A stretch of 64,000 nt of DNA from Azohydromonas australica DSM 1124 (GTDB taxonomy: Bacteria; Pseudomonadota; Gammaproteobacteria; Burkholderiales; Burkholderiaceae_C): assembly GCF_000430725.1 (NCBI RefSeq), contig NZ_KE387213.1:107166-171165 (forward strand), in the 5' to 3' direction. The notes beneath the pieces were generated by a model. That model saw only the letters and a program-made list of their open reading frames with translations. It made no database searches and was not told the DNA's origin. Position 1 is the first letter of the stretch. The number at the start of each line of letters is the position of its first letter. Made by a program: the position numbers and the translations under genes. Positions 43,575 through 56,979 of this stretch are shown piece after piece.

Positions 43575-44000
43575 TCACTGCTGCACGCAGCGCTCCATCC
43601 CGAAGTTGCCGCCCTTGAACTCGGGCTCGAAGTAGAACTTGCTGAAGCTCCACTTGCCGGCCTTGTTCTTCGTGAACGAGGCGATGCCGGTGCCGTAGTC
43701 CTTGGTGCTCTGGTCAGCGAGGGCGAAGTGGATCGCCACGTCCTTGCCGCGCGCCGCGGCCTGGCCCAGGTAGGCGCCGTAGCCCGGCACCTCCAGCTTG
43801 AACTTGTAGGCGCCGTAGACGCCGGTGCTCTGCGTACGTACCAGCTCCATCGTCACGGTGCCGGTGTAGTCGCCCTCGTGGTCGTCCTTGCCGGTGCAGG
43901 CATAGGTGCCGGAGTAGTCGGGGCCGGTGTAGGGCTCGGGCTTGGCTTGGGCGGTGGCGCAGAGGAGGAGCGACAACGCGAGGGCGGAGAGTTTCTTCAT
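43575..44000 (-). CDS. secreted hypothetical protein, 141 aa
   Basis: Signal peptide residues 1-19 (MKKLSALALSLLLCATAQA), mature protein with YSGTYACTGKDDHEGDYTGTV and a C-terminal YFEPEFKGGNFGMERC. Two cysteines (about C34 and C138) could form one disulfide. Beta-rich, lipocalin-like pattern of alternating residues. No family is recognised. ATG at 44000. Confidence 0.75.
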   Translation of the reverse strand: MKKLSALALSLLLCATAQAKPEPYTGPDYSGTYACTGKDDHEGDYTGTVTMELVRTQSTGVYGAYKFKLEVPGYGAYLGQAAARGKDVAIHFALADQSTKDYGTGIASFTKNKAGKWSFSKFYFEPEFKGGNFGMERCVQQ

Positions 44001-44456
44001 GGGTTTCTCGGACGAATTGAGCGAGTTGATTTATTGAAATGACTTCAGGGCTGGCGGGACTGGATGCGTAAATTTTACGACCGGTCTTTTATCGACCTGT
44101 TTTCGCTCGTATGCCAACTCGCTGGAGAACAGGAAAGAAACTCCTGGCCGCAAGCTGTTTCGTCCTGCTGACCACTCCGTCATCCCCGCGCAGGAGCACT
44201 GGTGTCCGGGGAAAATATGTTCAGGTCGTATCCTGTAAGCCAGGGCGCCACGCCTCCTACTCCGTCATCCCCGCGCAGGCGGGGATCCAGGCGGTCCCAC
44301 GCCAGAGCGAAGCACAGGTGCAGCGAACCACACCACAAACCTTCTGCATGCCGATTCACCAGCTCAAGACCAACTTGGGACCGCCTGGATTCCCGCCTTC
44401 GCGGGAATGACGAAGTAACTATCGAACCGCTTCAGCTTCCGAGAAGCCAAAACCCC
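44001..44456. other. gene-free region with nested repeats
   Basis: About 455 bp. The first 150 bp are AT-richer and include the promoter of the secreted protein gene (minus strand). At about 44178-44215 a CATCCCCGCGCAGG ... TGTCCGGGGAAAA unit occurs, also found before copy A near 9806, then the MITE-like copy C. Repeat insertions next to a probably acquired nuclease gene mark this as a flexible spot. Confidence 0.6.
44263..44412. repeat. 150-bp MITE-like inverted-repeat element, copy C
   Basis: The 37-nt ends (44263-44299 and 44376-44412) are inverted copies with three mismatches, sharing the CCGCGCAGGCGG/CCGCCTTCGCGG hairpin core and interior blocks with copy A at 9863. Confidence 0.8.
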
Positions 44457-45608
44457 TCACCCGAAACTCGCCCGATACGTCGTCGGATCCAGCGCGCAAT
44501 GGCTCTCGATCGGCCCGGCCAGCTCGAACAGCCGCGGCGCCTGCCTGAAATCGAACAGGCGGTACAGCCTGAATTCCTCCGGCCGGCTGCGGGCGAAGCG
44601 CACTTCATTGGCCGAGACGAAGAAGGGCGTGCGCTCGCCGAAACTCGTGGTCTTGACCTCGATGAAACGCTCCGAGCCGTCGGTTTCGAAGGAGCGGATG
44701 TCGTAGCCCAGGCCGTCGCCCTGGGTCTGCGAGACGTGCTCAACTTTTTCAGCCAGCTGCCCGACACCCAATTCAATAAGCCGCCAGCGCTCGAAACGCA
44801 GTGCGAATTCCTCGCCGGCCAAGCCCAGGGAGCGGTTCTGGGATTCGCGCTCCAGGTAATCGCGCTTGATCGGCGGGCGGGCGACGTAAGCGGCGTCCTC
44901 GTCTCTCGCGGCCATCCTCGCCGGAGGCGCAGGCGCCTTGACCTTCCTGAAATCCTCGAACTCCGCCGGCACCACCGGCATTTCCACGGCCGAGAGCGCA
45001 GCCCGGTCCAGTTCCTTGTACCGGCCGGCCTGCTCGGACACTATCTCGGTCAGCAGGCGGCGCTGGAAATTGACCCGGGGCTTGTAGCCGCGGAGATAAG
45101 GAAACCCCAGCTCGACCAGTACCGCGCTGATGTTGGCGTGCTTGAACTCGATGGAGCCATTGGACCGGCCGGGCAAATGCTCCAGCAGGCGCTTGCGGTG
45201 CGCGGTCTTGTTGTAGCGCTGGCCGGTCAGCTCGCGTGTGAGCATGTCCAGATAGTCGGCCACGATCAGCTCGACTTCGCGGCGGGTCCAGTCTTCGCCG
45301 GCGCTGGCGCTGGATTTGTGGATCACCTTGAATCCCAGGGACTGCAACAGCGGCACCACCGTGGCATCGCCGCCGGAAAACTCCTCCGGCTTCAGGGCGC
45401 CCTGCTCGGGAAACTGGTAGCCGAAGGCGACGCCGACGATGGCTTTGGAATCGGCTTCGATGCCGGTTCGGGGGTCGATGACGAAATAGTCGCGGGCGGG
45501 TTTGAAGCCGTACTTCTGCAGAAAATCTGCGCGACCAAGACCCACAAACTCATCCAGTGCATCCTGAATGGCGGCCGGGCGACTGAGGCGTGAGAGAAAG
45601 CGACTCAC
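44457..45608 (-). CDS. McrA-like head / DUF3883 putative restriction nuclease
   Basis: 383 aa, GTG start at 45608 with no strong ribosome site. Residues about 14-98 match the N-terminal head domain known from ScoMcrA-like endonucleases (DEFVGLGRADFLQKYGF, DSKAIVGVAFG, FSGGDATVVPLLQSLGF). Residues about 110-190 are a second conserved module (YNKTAHRKRLLEHL, SIEFKHANISAVL). The C-terminal DUF3883 domain has a PD-(D/E)xK-like core: E266-E267, GYD (D303) and FIEVKTT (E317, K319). Modification-dependent DNA cleavage in phage defence is the likely role. Base composition looks less GC-rich than its neighbours, and MITE-like repeats flank it, suggesting acquisition. Confidence 0.82.
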   Translation of the reverse strand: MSRFLSRLSRPAAIQDALDEFVGLGRADFLQKYGFKPARDYFVIDPRTGIEADSKAIVGVAFGYQFPEQGALKPEEFSGGDATVVPLLQSLGFKVIHKSSASAGEDWTRREVELIVADYLDMLTRELTGQRYNKTAHRKRLLEHLPGRSNGSIEFKHANISAVLVELGFPYLRGYKPRVNFQRRLLTEIVSEQAGRYKELDRAALSAVEMPVVPAEFEDFRKVKAPAPPARMAARDEDAAYVARPPIKRDYLERESQNRSLGLAGEEFALRFERWRLIELGVGQLAEKVEHVSQTQGDGLGYDIRSFETDGSERFIEVKTTSFGERTPFFVSANEVRFARSRPEEFRLYRLFDFRQAPRLFELAGPIESHCALDPTTYRASFG

Positions 45609-45635
45609 AGATTAAATAGCAGGGAAGACACAAAG

Positions 45636-45665
45636 AAACGGCTCCTTTCGGAGCCGTTTTTTCAC
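45636..45665 (-). terminator. bidirectional-looking terminator after gyrB
   Basis: AAACGGCTCC (45636-45645), loop TTTC, GGAGCCGTTT (45650-45659). On the minus strand it follows the gyrB stop by 10 nt and is followed by TTTCTTTG; on the plus strand it is followed by TTTTTT. It lies between gyrB and the nuclease start. Confidence 0.8.
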
Positions 45666-45668
45666 ACA

Positions 45669-49365
<3,697 letters not shown>

Positions 49366-49599
49366 GTCGTCCTCTTTGCTTTGATTTGGGAAATCTGTCT
49401 ATTTTCGCCCGGCGCGGGGGCCTTTCACTTGCTGGCAAGCAGCGATCCGCAGGGCAGCCGGGCCGAGAGCGTCAAGCCGGGAGAGGCCCCGGCGCGCCTC
49501 CGGGGCCGTCGCCGCACCCAGGAGCGCCAAAGGCCCGGACGTTAGTTGTCCAGGCCTTCGCAAATGGGGGCAAAACGAAGGTTCTCAACCTGCGCGGCT

Positions 49600-51027
49600 T
49601 CAGCCCTTGAGCGTCTGCTCCAGCACGTGCAGCTGCTGGTTGAGCTCGGTGTTCTTCTGGCGCTCGCCGCCGATCTTGCGCACCGCGTGCAGCACGGTGG
49701 TGTGGTCGCGGCCGCCGAAGAGCTCGCCGATCTCCGGGAGGCTCTTCTGCGTCATTTCCTTGGCCAGGTACATGGCGATCTGGCGCGGGCGCGCGATGCT
49801 GGCCGGGCGCTTCTTGGAGTACATGTCGGCGACCTTGATCTTGTAGAAGTCGGCCACCGTCTTCTGGATGTTCTCCACGCCGATCTGGCGGTTCTGGATG
49901 GAGAGCAGGTCCTTGAGCGCCTCGCGCGCGAGGTTGATGTTGATTTCCTTCTGGCTGAAGCGCGAGTAGGCCAGCACCTTGCGCAGCGCGCCTTCGAGCT
50001 CGCGCACGTTGGCGCGCACGTTTTTCGCAATGAAGAAGGCCACGTCCTCGGGCATGGCAGTGCCCTCGGCGTCGGACTTCTTCATCAGGATCGCCACGCG
50101 CATCTCCAGCTCCGGCGGCTCGATGGCCACCGTCAGGCCGGCGTCGAAGCGGCTGGTGAGGCGCTCGTCGATGTCCACCAGCCCTTTCGGGTAGGTGTCG
50201 CTGGTCATGATGATGTGCGCGCGCTTGGCCAGCAGCGCCTCGAAGGCGTTGAAGAACTCCTCCTGCGTGCGCTCCTTGCCGGCGAAGAACTGCACGTCGT
50301 CGATGAGCAGCAGGTCCAGCGAGTGGTACTTGGCCTTGAGCTCGTCGAAGGTCTTGCGCTGGTAGTTTTTCACCACATCCGTGATGAATTGCTCGGCGTG
50401 CAGGTACAGGATGCGCGCCTCGGGGTTGTCCTTGAGCAGCGCGTTGCCCACGGCGTGGATCAGGTGCGTCTTGCCCAGGCCCACGCCGCCGTAGATGAAC
50501 AGCGGGTTGTACATGTGCCCTGGCGCGCCCGCGACGTGCAGCGCGGCGGTGCGCGCCATCTGGTTGGCGCGGCCGGGCACGAGGGTGTCGAAGGTCAGGG
50601 CCGGGTTGAGCCGGTTCAGCGACTGCGCCGGCGCGGGGGCCAGACGCGCCGACGGCGTGGCGGGAGCGGACGGGGCGTGCGGCGTGCCGTTGAACAGGTC
50701 GCCGGTGGGGGCGGTGCTGCTGCGCGGGGCGGGGCGTTCGATGGGGGCGGCGGGGCGGGTCGCCAGCGTCAGCTCCAGGCGCACCGTCTTGCCGGCCACG
50801 TCGGAGAGCACCTGCTCGATGCGCGCTGCGTACTGCGAGCGGATCCAGTCGAGCTTGAAGCGGTTGGGCACCTTCAGGCTCACCACCGCGGCGTCCCCCT
50901 CGTCGGCCACGTCGGCGGGCGGCAGGGGACGGATCCAGGTGTTGAACTGCTGTTCGGGCAACTCGGCTGCCAGGCGTGCGCAGCCTTGTTGCCAGAGGTC
51001 GTTGCTCATTGTGGAAAACTCTTTCAT
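49600..51027 (-). CDS. dnaA: chromosomal replication initiator DnaA
   Basis: 475 aa with domain I ([25 protein letters not shown]), a Pro/Ala-rich domain II (about 95-145), AAA+ domain III ([10 protein letters not shown] Walker [11 protein letters not shown] Walker B, residues about 175-335) and DNA-binding domain IV with [15 protein letters not shown]. The start is either ATG 51027 ([10 protein letters not shown]) or ATG 51009 (MSND); I chose the longer because it keeps the usual short leader. A TTTTCCACA box at 51018-51010 overlaps the start and a perfect TTATCCACA lies 44 bp upstream, as for autoregulated dnaA. Confidence 0.97.
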   Translation of the reverse strand: MKEFSTMSNDLWQQGCARLAAELPEQQFNTWIRPLPPADVADEGDAAVVSLKVPNRFKLDWIRSQYAARIEQVLSDVAGKTVRLELTLATRPAAPIERPAPRSSTAPTGDLFNGTPHAPSAPATPSARLAPAPAQSLNRLNPALTFDTLVPGRANQMARTAALHVAGAPGHMYNPLFIYGGVGLGKTHLIHAVGNALLKDNPEARILYLHAEQFITDVVKNYQRKTFDELKAKYHSLDLLLIDDVQFFAGKERTQEEFFNAFEALLAKRAHIIMTSDTYPKGLVDIDERLTSRFDAGLTVAIEPPELEMRVAILMKKSDAEGTAMPEDVAFFIAKNVRANVRELEGALRKVLAYSRFSQKEININLAREALKDLLSIQNRQIGVENIQKTVADFYKIKVADMYSKKRPASIARPRQIAMYLAKEMTQKSLPEIGELFGGRDHTTVLHAVRKIGGERQKNTELNQQLHVLEQTLKG

Positions 51028-51426
51028 GAGCGGCAGGATTGTACGGTCCCGCCGCGGGGCGAGGCGGTGGTTATCCACAGATTGAAGCCCGTCGTCAACA
51101 GGCTTGTTGCACGGCTTCGTTGACCACACGCGGCGCTTCTGATGTAATCGCGGGTTTCCCGGATGCGCGAGTTTCGGGTGCGTTTTTGCGCCTACCCGAG
51201 CAGATCGATCCTTGCGCCGGGCCCCGCGCTGCAGAACTAACTCAGTTTCCTGCTCCCGCCGCCGGCAGGTGGCGTACAGCGTGTGGGCGCGTGCGGCAGG
51301 GCAGGCGATCGCCTCGTGCGCCGTCGCGACGCGGCCGTCCGGCACAGGTGTTCCAAGCGCCTGGCCGGGCCCGGGCAGCGACCCCCACCGGGCCCCTTCC
51401 CGAGAGAACTGCCGAGGATTTCCGTC
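51010..51426. other. dnaA-rpmH divergent spacer with DnaA boxes (candidate oriC or dnaA control region)
   Basis: About 400 bp between dnaA (minus) and rpmH (plus). A perfect DnaA box TTATCCACA lies at 51071-51079; TTTTCCACA overlaps the dnaA start (51010-51018 on the minus strand); a weaker TTGACCACA is at 51120-51128. The strand switch of the replication genes here is typical of a bacterial origin. The rest of the spacer is GC-rich and holds the promoters. Confidence 0.6.
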
Positions 51427-51561
51427 ATGAAACGCACCTATCAAGCTTCCAAGACCCGCCGCGCCCGTACCCATGGCTTCCTGGTACGCATGAAGACCCG
51501 CGGCGGCCGCGCCGTGATCGCCTCCCGCCGCGCCAAGGGCCGCAAGCGCCTGGCCGTCTGA
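51427..51561 (+). CDS. rpmH: 50S ribosomal protein L34
   Basis: 44 aa, highly basic: [20 protein letters not shown] then [22 protein letters not shown]. Exact family length. First gene of the conserved rpmH-rnpA-yidD-yidC-mnmE series, divergent from dnaA. Confidence 0.98.
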   Translation: MKRTYQASKTRRARTHGFLVRMKTRGGRAVIASRRAKGRKRLAV

Positions 51562-51578
51562 GCGCAGACACCCGCACG

Positions 51579-51995
51579 GTGATCGGCCGCCTCACGAGCG
51601 CGGCCGACTTCCAGCGCGTGCTGCAGACCCGGCAGCTGTCGCGCAGTCCGCTCTTCGCGGCCCATCATCTGCGCCAGCGCCCCGGCCCTGCGGCGCAGTT
51701 GTCAACAGCCCCGGGCTCCGAGCCCGCGGCGCCTGTGGATGACCTGGTTTCCGGCTGGTGGCTGGGGCTGGTGGTGCCCAAGCGCCACGCCCGCCGTGCC
51801 GTCACGCGCAGCCTGATCAAGCGCCAGATGCGAGAAGCCCTGCGGCGCCATCAACAGCACCTGCCTCCCGGGCAGTGGGTGCTGCGCTTGCGCGCGCCCA
51901 TCGACACCCGGCAGTTTCCTTCCGCGGCCTCCGATGCGCTGCGCGTCCTCGTGCGCGCGGAGCTGGAGAAGCTGCTCGGCCGCATCACGCCCTGA
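51579..51995 (+). CDS. rnpA: ribonuclease P protein component
   Basis: 138 aa. [16 protein letters not shown] followed by [14 protein letters not shown] is the RNR motif region (RNR here as [10 protein letters not shown]). GTG at 51579, 17 nt after rpmH, is the only suitable start; the in-frame region upstream overlaps rpmH. Binds the RNase P RNA and helps cleave pre-tRNA leaders. The insert with Pro/Ser at about 30-50 is longer than in E. coli. Confidence 0.93.
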   Translation: MIGRLTSAADFQRVLQTRQLSRSPLFAAHHLRQRPGPAAQLSTAPGSEPAAPVDDLVSGWWLGLVVPKRHARRAVTRSLIKRQMREALRRHQQHLPPGQWVLRLRAPIDTRQFPSAASDALRVLVRAELEKLLGRITP

Positions 51996-52031
51996 GCGCG
52001 AGCCGCCGCGCCCGCTGATGCCTTCTCCGCC

Positions 52032-52397
52032 ATGGCCGCGCCGCTTCCATCCCCGACCGATGTCCCGGCCCCGCGCGGCTGGCGTGCCCTGCCGCAGCGC
52101 CTGCTCATCGGCGCGGTGCGCGGCTACCGGCTGCTGCTGAGCCCCTGGCTCGGCAGCGCCTGCCGCTTCGAACCCACCTGCTCGGCCTACGCACTGGAGG
52201 CGCTGCAGCGCCACGGCGCCGCGGCCGGCGCGTACATGACCACTGCCCGGCTGCTGCGCTGCCATCCCTGGTGCGCCGGCGGCCACGACCCCGTGCCGGC
52301 GCAGCCGCCTGGCCTGTTCACCCGGCTGCTGCGCACACCGGCGACGGCGGATACACCGCCGTCCGCTGATTCCCTTCCGACCCGGAACTCTCCATGA
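52032..52397 (+). CDS. yidD: membrane insertion efficiency factor YidD
   Basis: 121 aa. LLIGAVRGYRLLLSPWLGSACRFEPTCSAYALEAL is the YidD signature with its conserved Cys residues, plus RLLRCHPWCAGGHDPVP. The first 16 residues are a non-conserved extension; an internal start is possible but none is better. It overlaps yidC by ATGA. Confidence 0.95.
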   Translation: MAAPLPSPTDVPAPRGWRALPQRLLIGAVRGYRLLLSPWLGSACRFEPTCSAYALEALQRHGAAAGAYMTTARLLRCHPWCAGGHDPVPAQPPGLFTRLLRTPATADTPPSADSLPTRNSP

Positions 52398-54055
52398 CCG
52401 ATATACGCCGCACCTTGCTGTGGGTGCTGTTCACGATGTCGCTCGTCCTCCTGTGGGACGCGTGGAACAAGCACAACGGCCAGCCCTCGTTCTTCGGCCC
52501 GCGCACGACGGCCACGGCGCCGGCGGCGGCCGGCAGCGCGCCGGCGGGCGTGCCCGCGCCGGCGGCCACGGCCACCGCGCCCGGCGCCACGCCGGTGACG
52601 CCCGCGGCGGCCGCGCCGGTGGCTGCCGAGCAGGTGACGCTCACCACCGACGTGGTCAAGGCCACCTTCAGCAGCCAGGGCGGCGACCTCGTGCACCTGG
52701 AGCTGCTGACGCAGGTCGACCACGGCGACAAGAACAAGCGCGTGGTGCTGTTCGACCGCAGCGCCGCACGCACCTACCTGGCGCAGACCGGCCTGATCAC
52801 GCCCACCGGCACCGCGCTGCCCACGCACCTCACGCCGATGACGGTGGCGCCCGGCCCGCGCGAGCTCAAGGACGGCGGCAACGAGCTGCAGCTGCGCTTC
52901 GAGTCCGCCCCCGTGGGCGACGTGCAGCTGGTCAAGACCTACACGCTGCGCCGCGGCGAGTACACGGTGGGCGTGCGCCACGAGGTGATCAACCGCTCCG
53001 CCGCCCCGGTGTCGCCGCAGCTCTACCTGCAGCTCGTGCGCGACAGCAAGCCGCTGCCGGGCGATTCCTCGTTCTACTCGACCTTCACCGGCCCGGCGGT
53101 CTACACCGACGCCAGCAAGTTCCACAAGGTCAGCTTCGAGGACATCGCCAAGGGCAAGGCCCAGCACGACAAGAGCGCCGACAACGGCTGGATCGCCATG
53201 GTCCAGCACTACTACGCCTCGGCCTGGCTGGTGAAGCAGGCGCAGCCGCGCGAGTTCCGCACCGCCAAGATCAGCGACGACCTGTACTCCGTGGCCATGG
53301 TGCTGCCGCTGGGCGAGGTGGCCCCGGGCACGACCAAGGCGCAGGACGCGCAGCTCTTCGCCGGCCCGCAGGAGGAAAACCGCCTGGAGGCGCTGGCCCC
53401 GGGCCTGGAGCTGGTCAAGGACTACGGCTGGTTCACGGTGCTGTCCAAGCCGCTGTTCTGGCTGCTGGACCACCTGCACCGCATCCTGGGCAACTGGGGC
53501 TGGTCGATCATCGCCCTGGTGGTGCTGCTCAAGATCGCCTTCTACTGGCTCAACGCCAACGCCTACAAGTCGATGGCGAAGATGAAGGCGATCAACCCGC
53601 GCGTGCAGGAGCTGCGCGAGCGCCACAAGAGCGACCCGCAGAAGATGCAGCAGGAAATGATGCGCATCTACCGCGAGGAGAAGGTCAACCCGCTGGGCGG
53701 CTGCCTGCCGATCTTCATCCAGATGCCCTTCTTCATCGCCCTGTACTGGGTGCTGCTGAGCTCGGTGGAGATGCGCAACGCGCCCTGGATCGGCTGGATC
53801 ACGGACCTCTCGGTCAAGGATCCGTTCTACATCCTGCCGCTGCTGATGACCGCCTCCACGATGCTGCAGACCTGGCTCAACCCGACGCCGCCGGATCCCA
53901 CGCAGGCCAAGATGATGTGGATCATGCCGCTGGTGTTCTCGGTGATGTTCTTCGCCTTCCCGGCCGGCCTGGTGCTGTACTGGCTGACCAACAACCTGCT
54001 GTCCATCGCGCAGCAGTACGTGATCAACAAGCGGCTGGGCGTGCTCAACAAGTAA
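52394..54055 (+). CDS. yidC: membrane protein insertase YidC
   Basis: 553 aa. An N-terminal helix (TDIRRTLLWVLFTMSLVLLWDAW), a large periplasmic beta domain (about 75-340) and the five-helix insertase core (LSKPLFWLLDHLHRILGNWGWSIIALVVLL; NPLGGCLPIFIQMPFFIALYWVL). The conserved positive residue for insertion lies in the first core helix region. Inserts inner-membrane proteins with or without Sec. Ends LSIAQQYVINKRLGVLNK. Confidence 0.97.
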   Translation: MTDIRRTLLWVLFTMSLVLLWDAWNKHNGQPSFFGPRTTATAPAAAGSAPAGVPAPAATATAPGATPVTPAAAAPVAAEQVTLTTDVVKATFSSQGGDLVHLELLTQVDHGDKNKRVVLFDRSAARTYLAQTGLITPTGTALPTHLTPMTVAPGPRELKDGGNELQLRFESAPVGDVQLVKTYTLRRGEYTVGVRHEVINRSAAPVSPQLYLQLVRDSKPLPGDSSFYSTFTGPAVYTDASKFHKVSFEDIAKGKAQHDKSADNGWIAMVQHYYASAWLVKQAQPREFRTAKISDDLYSVAMVLPLGEVAPGTTKAQDAQLFAGPQEENRLEALAPGLELVKDYGWFTVLSKPLFWLLDHLHRILGNWGWSIIALVVLLKIAFYWLNANAYKSMAKMKAINPRVQELRERHKSDPQKMQQEMMRIYREEKVNPLGGCLPIFIQMPFFIALYWVLLSSVEMRNAPWIGWITDLSVKDPFYILPLLMTASTMLQTWLNPTPPDPTQAKMMWIMPLVFSVMFFAFPAGLVLYWLTNNLLSIAQQYVINKRLGVLNK

Positions 54056-54081
54056 GCCCCGCCTGACACGCGACCTCCATG

Positions 54082-54107
54082 ACGCCCCGCCCCGTGCGGG
54101 GCGTTTT
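54082..54107 (+). terminator. terminator after yidC
   Basis: ACGCCCCGC/GCGGGGCGT stem with a CCCGT loop followed by TTTT, 26 nt after the yidC stop and 24 nt before mnmE. Confidence 0.8.
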
Positions 54108-54130
54108 CCTTGGCGCTCCACAATTTCCCC

Positions 54131-55537
54131 ATGCTTGCTCGACACCAGGACCCCATCGTCGCCATCGCCACCGCGCCCGGACGCGGCGCGGTGGGCATCG
54201 TGCGCGTTTCCGGCCGCGGCCTCGCGCCGCTGGCCGAAGTGCTCTGCGGCCGCGCGCTGCAGCCCCGGCGCGCCGCCTACGGCCCTTTCCTGGCCGAGGA
54301 CGGCCAGCCCATCGACCAGGGCCTGGCCCTGTTCTTCCCCGCACCGCACTCCTACACCGGCGAGGACGTGCTGGAGCTGCAGGCGCACGGCGGCCCGGTG
54401 CTGCTGCAGCTGCTGCTGGCGCGCTGCCTGCACGCCGCGGCGCAGGTGGATGCCGAGGGCCGCGCCCGCCTGCCGCGGCTGCGCCTGGCCGAGCCGGGCG
54501 AGTTCACCGAGCGCGCCTTCCTCAACGGCAAGCTGGACCTGGCGCAGGCCGAGGCCGTGGCCGACCTGATCGACGCCAGCACCGAGGCCGCGGCGCGCTC
54601 GGCGGGCCGCTCCCTGAGCGGCGCCTTCTCCGCCGAGATCGAGACGCTGCGCGAGCAGGTGGTGAAGCTGCGCATGCTGGTGGAGGCGACGCTGGACTTC
54701 CCGGAGGAGGAGATCGACTTCCTGCAGCAGGCCGACGCGCGCGGGCAGCTCACGCGCATCACCGCCACCCTGGACGGCGTGCTGGACCGCGCGCGCCAGG
54801 GCGCGCTGCTGCGTGAGGGCATCAAGGTGGTGCTGGCCGGGCAGCCCAACGTGGGCAAGAGCTCGCTGCTCAACGCGCTGGCGGGGGCGGAGCTGGCCAT
54901 CGTCACGCCGATCGCCGGCACCACGCGCGACCGGGTGCGCGAGACGATCCAGATCCAGGGCGTGCCGCTGCACGTGATCGACACCGCGGGACTGCGCGAG
55001 GAGCACGCCGACGAGGTGGAGCGCATCGGCATCGAGCGCAGCTGGCAGGCGATCCAGGAGGCGGACGCCGTGATCTTCCTGCACGACCTCTCGCGCCTGG
55101 GCCAGCCGGACTACGACGCCGCCGAAGACCAGATCGCGCAGCGCCTGGGGCTGGAGGGTGCGCAGGCCGCGGGCGAGCGCGTGCTGCACGTCTACAACAA
55201 GGCGGACCTGGGTCTGGCGCCCGACGGCAGCCTGGCGCTGTGCGCGCGCAGCGGCCAGGGGCTGGACGCGCTGCGCGCCGCGCTGCTGGAGCGCGCGGGC
55301 TGGCATGCGAGCCCGGAAGGCGTGTTCATCGCCCGCACGCGCCACGTGCAGGCGCTGCGCCGCACGCGCGAGCACCTGGAGCTGGCGGCGGCGCACGTCG
55401 ACTCGCCCGAGCCGCCGCTGGACCTGTTTGCCGAGGAGCTGCGCCTAGCGCACAACGCGCTCGGGGAAATTACCGGCGCCTTCTCGGCGGACGATTTACT
55501 TGGGGAAATCTTCAGCCGGTTCTGCATCGGCAAATGA
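54131..55537 (+). CDS. mnmE: tRNA modification GTPase MnmE
   Basis: 468 aa. N-terminal domain with [21 protein letters not shown] and [18 protein letters not shown] domain with [14 protein letters not shown] (P-loop) and GTTRD, and the C-terminal FCIGK motif whose Cys is conserved. With MnmG it makes the cmnm5 group on wobble uridine of tRNAs. ATG at 54131 after the terminator. The partner mnmG is not in the window. Confidence 0.97.
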   Translation: MLARHQDPIVAIATAPGRGAVGIVRVSGRGLAPLAEVLCGRALQPRRAAYGPFLAEDGQPIDQGLALFFPAPHSYTGEDVLELQAHGGPVLLQLLLARCLHAAAQVDAEGRARLPRLRLAEPGEFTERAFLNGKLDLAQAEAVADLIDASTEAAARSAGRSLSGAFSAEIETLREQVVKLRMLVEATLDFPEEEIDFLQQADARGQLTRITATLDGVLDRARQGALLREGIKVVLAGQPNVGKSSLLNALAGAELAIVTPIAGTTRDRVRETIQIQGVPLHVIDTAGLREEHADEVERIGIERSWQAIQEADAVIFLHDLSRLGQPDYDAAEDQIAQRLGLEGAQAAGERVLHVYNKADLGLAPDGSLALCARSGQGLDALRAALLERAGWHASPEGVFIARTRHVQALRRTREHLELAAAHVDSPEPPLDLFAEELRLAHNALGEITGAFSADDLLGEIFSRFCIGK

Positions 55538-56308
55538 ACCTGCACAGCGGCGCTCGGCGCCGCTGTGCACAACTCAAAGTTATAGGCAGCTCATCCACAG
55601 GGAAATCCAGTGCAAGCCCAGCCTCAAATGACGAACTGCTCATGCCGCGTCAGTGATCCGCAGCCGCGATCCTGAAAAAACCCAATCGCCACAGTCACTT
55701 GCGTTCATCAACCCTGTGCACTCCGGAGATCTGAGGCGGTTGAAAAGCTGAAAGCTTTGAATCTGGAACGTGAGCTGATTCCGGTCATGCCGAACAGGGC
55801 AAATACCTCCACGAGGTTCTTTTCGAATCCGTCATCAAGGTTTATCGCCTTATCTACCCAAAACTAACTCCAGTGAGCGGGGACGGCCGTGCTTGGAAAT
55901 TCCAAGCCCTGGCAATCCGGTATCCGGGCCATGCCGGCGCGTTCCACATCGCGTGTCTTGTCAGCCTGGCTTCTCGACGCTTGCACCGGCTTGCTTGCTC
56001 TTCCTGAGCTGCCGGCGGATGTTCGTTTTCCCTCTCTTCAAGAGGAATTTCAAGATGGTGGTCGTGGTGGAGGGCCGCTTGCGCTGTGGACAACTCGCTT
56101 ATCCCCTGACTTATCAACTGCTTGCCTCGCGCACAAGGCTGTGGGCGCGACTGCCGCAAGCGTGAAGGTGTACAGACAACAACTTGGCGCCAGACGCGGT
56201 GCGCTGTGCACAACCCGAAGTTGTTCAGGTTGCTATCCACAGCTTTGTTCAACGACGTGCCGGCGGTGCCCTCGAATCCGCCGCAAGACAGGTGCGGGGC
56301 GGACGGTG
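55538..56308. other. 770-bp gene-free region with a cluster of near-consensus DnaA boxes (candidate origin segment)
   Basis: Between mnmE (plus) and the NUDIX gene (minus) there is no convincing gene. Single-mismatch DnaA boxes lie at 55564-55572 (TGTGCACAA), 55591-55599 (TCATCCACA), 56085-56093 (TGTGGACAA), 56205-56213 (TGTGCACAA) and 56233-56241 (CTATCCACA), with several TTATC half-sites and an AT-richer centre (55740-55870). This placement after mnmE recalls the oriC-mnmG linkage of other proteobacteria. Confidence 0.6.
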
Positions 56309-56950
56309 TCAGCCCGCCGCGAGCAGCCGCAGCAGCGGGGCGTCGTTGGGATGGGTAAGGAAATCGGCCAGCCGCGCGCGCGGCACCAGGTGCACCGCCT
56401 GCGTTTCCCAGCACATCGCGCCGGGGTGGCCGCCGATGCGCAGCGCGCGGTAGTAGCGCGTGAGCGTGTTGGTGCGCCGGCAGTCGAGCAGGAAGCCCGT
56501 GAGCTGCACCAGCAGCCCGGCTTCCTCCAGCGCCTCCTTCACCGCGGTGGCGCGCAGCGACAGGCCCGGATCGACGCGGCCCTTGGGCAGCGTGCTGGCG
56601 TAGCCGCCGAAGGCATTGCTGGGCGCGACGAGCCACACGCGGCCATCGCGCTCCTCGATGGCCACGCCCGCGGCCGCCCTGAGCGTGGCCACGGCGGGGT
56701 AGGGCGGCTCCTCGAACACCGGTCCGGCCGCGGCCAGCGCCTCCCAGCCGGCAACGTCCGTGGGCAGCGCCACGGCCGGGCTCAGGTCCACGCCCAGGAG
56801 CCGCGGCGGCAGCGGGCCATCGGGCACGACGGTGGCGACGGCCGCCGAGTCCAGCCAGGTCGCCGGCGGCGTCGGGGTGCTGGGACGGCGCAGCGGGACG
56901 GGCGCGCCGTTCTCGTCCAGGCGGGGATGGAAGTGTGGCGTGGAGGACAT
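56309..56950 (-). CDS. NUDIX hydrolase
   Basis: 213 aa. The Nudix box is GRVDPGLSLRATAVKEALEEAGL (about residues 127-149; split G, then AVKEALEEAG with the catalytic acids). The usual Glu six residues after the Gly is replaced by Leu in GRVDPGLS. The first 90 residues are Pro-rich and poorly conserved. Nudix enzymes hydrolyse nucleoside diphosphate derivatives; substrate unknown. ATG at 56950. Confidence 0.85.
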   Translation of the reverse strand: MSSTPHFHPRLDENGAPVPLRRPSTPTPPATWLDSAAVATVVPDGPLPPRLLGVDLSPAVALPTDVAGWEALAAAGPVFEEPPYPAVATLRAAAGVAIEERDGRVWLVAPSNAFGGYASTLPKGRVDPGLSLRATAVKEALEEAGLLVQLTGFLLDCRRTNTLTRYYRALRIGGHPGAMCWETQAVHLVPRARLADFLTHPNDAPLLRLLAAG

Positions 56951-56979
56951 GTGCGCCAGGGTAGGACGGCCGCGCGCCC

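Noticed and set aside
55854-56636. 260-codon minus-strand ORF and overlapping plus-strand ORFs in the region after mnmE
   Set aside because: They overlap the NUDIX gene out of frame and have no domain; DnaA boxes and composition fit a non-coding region better.
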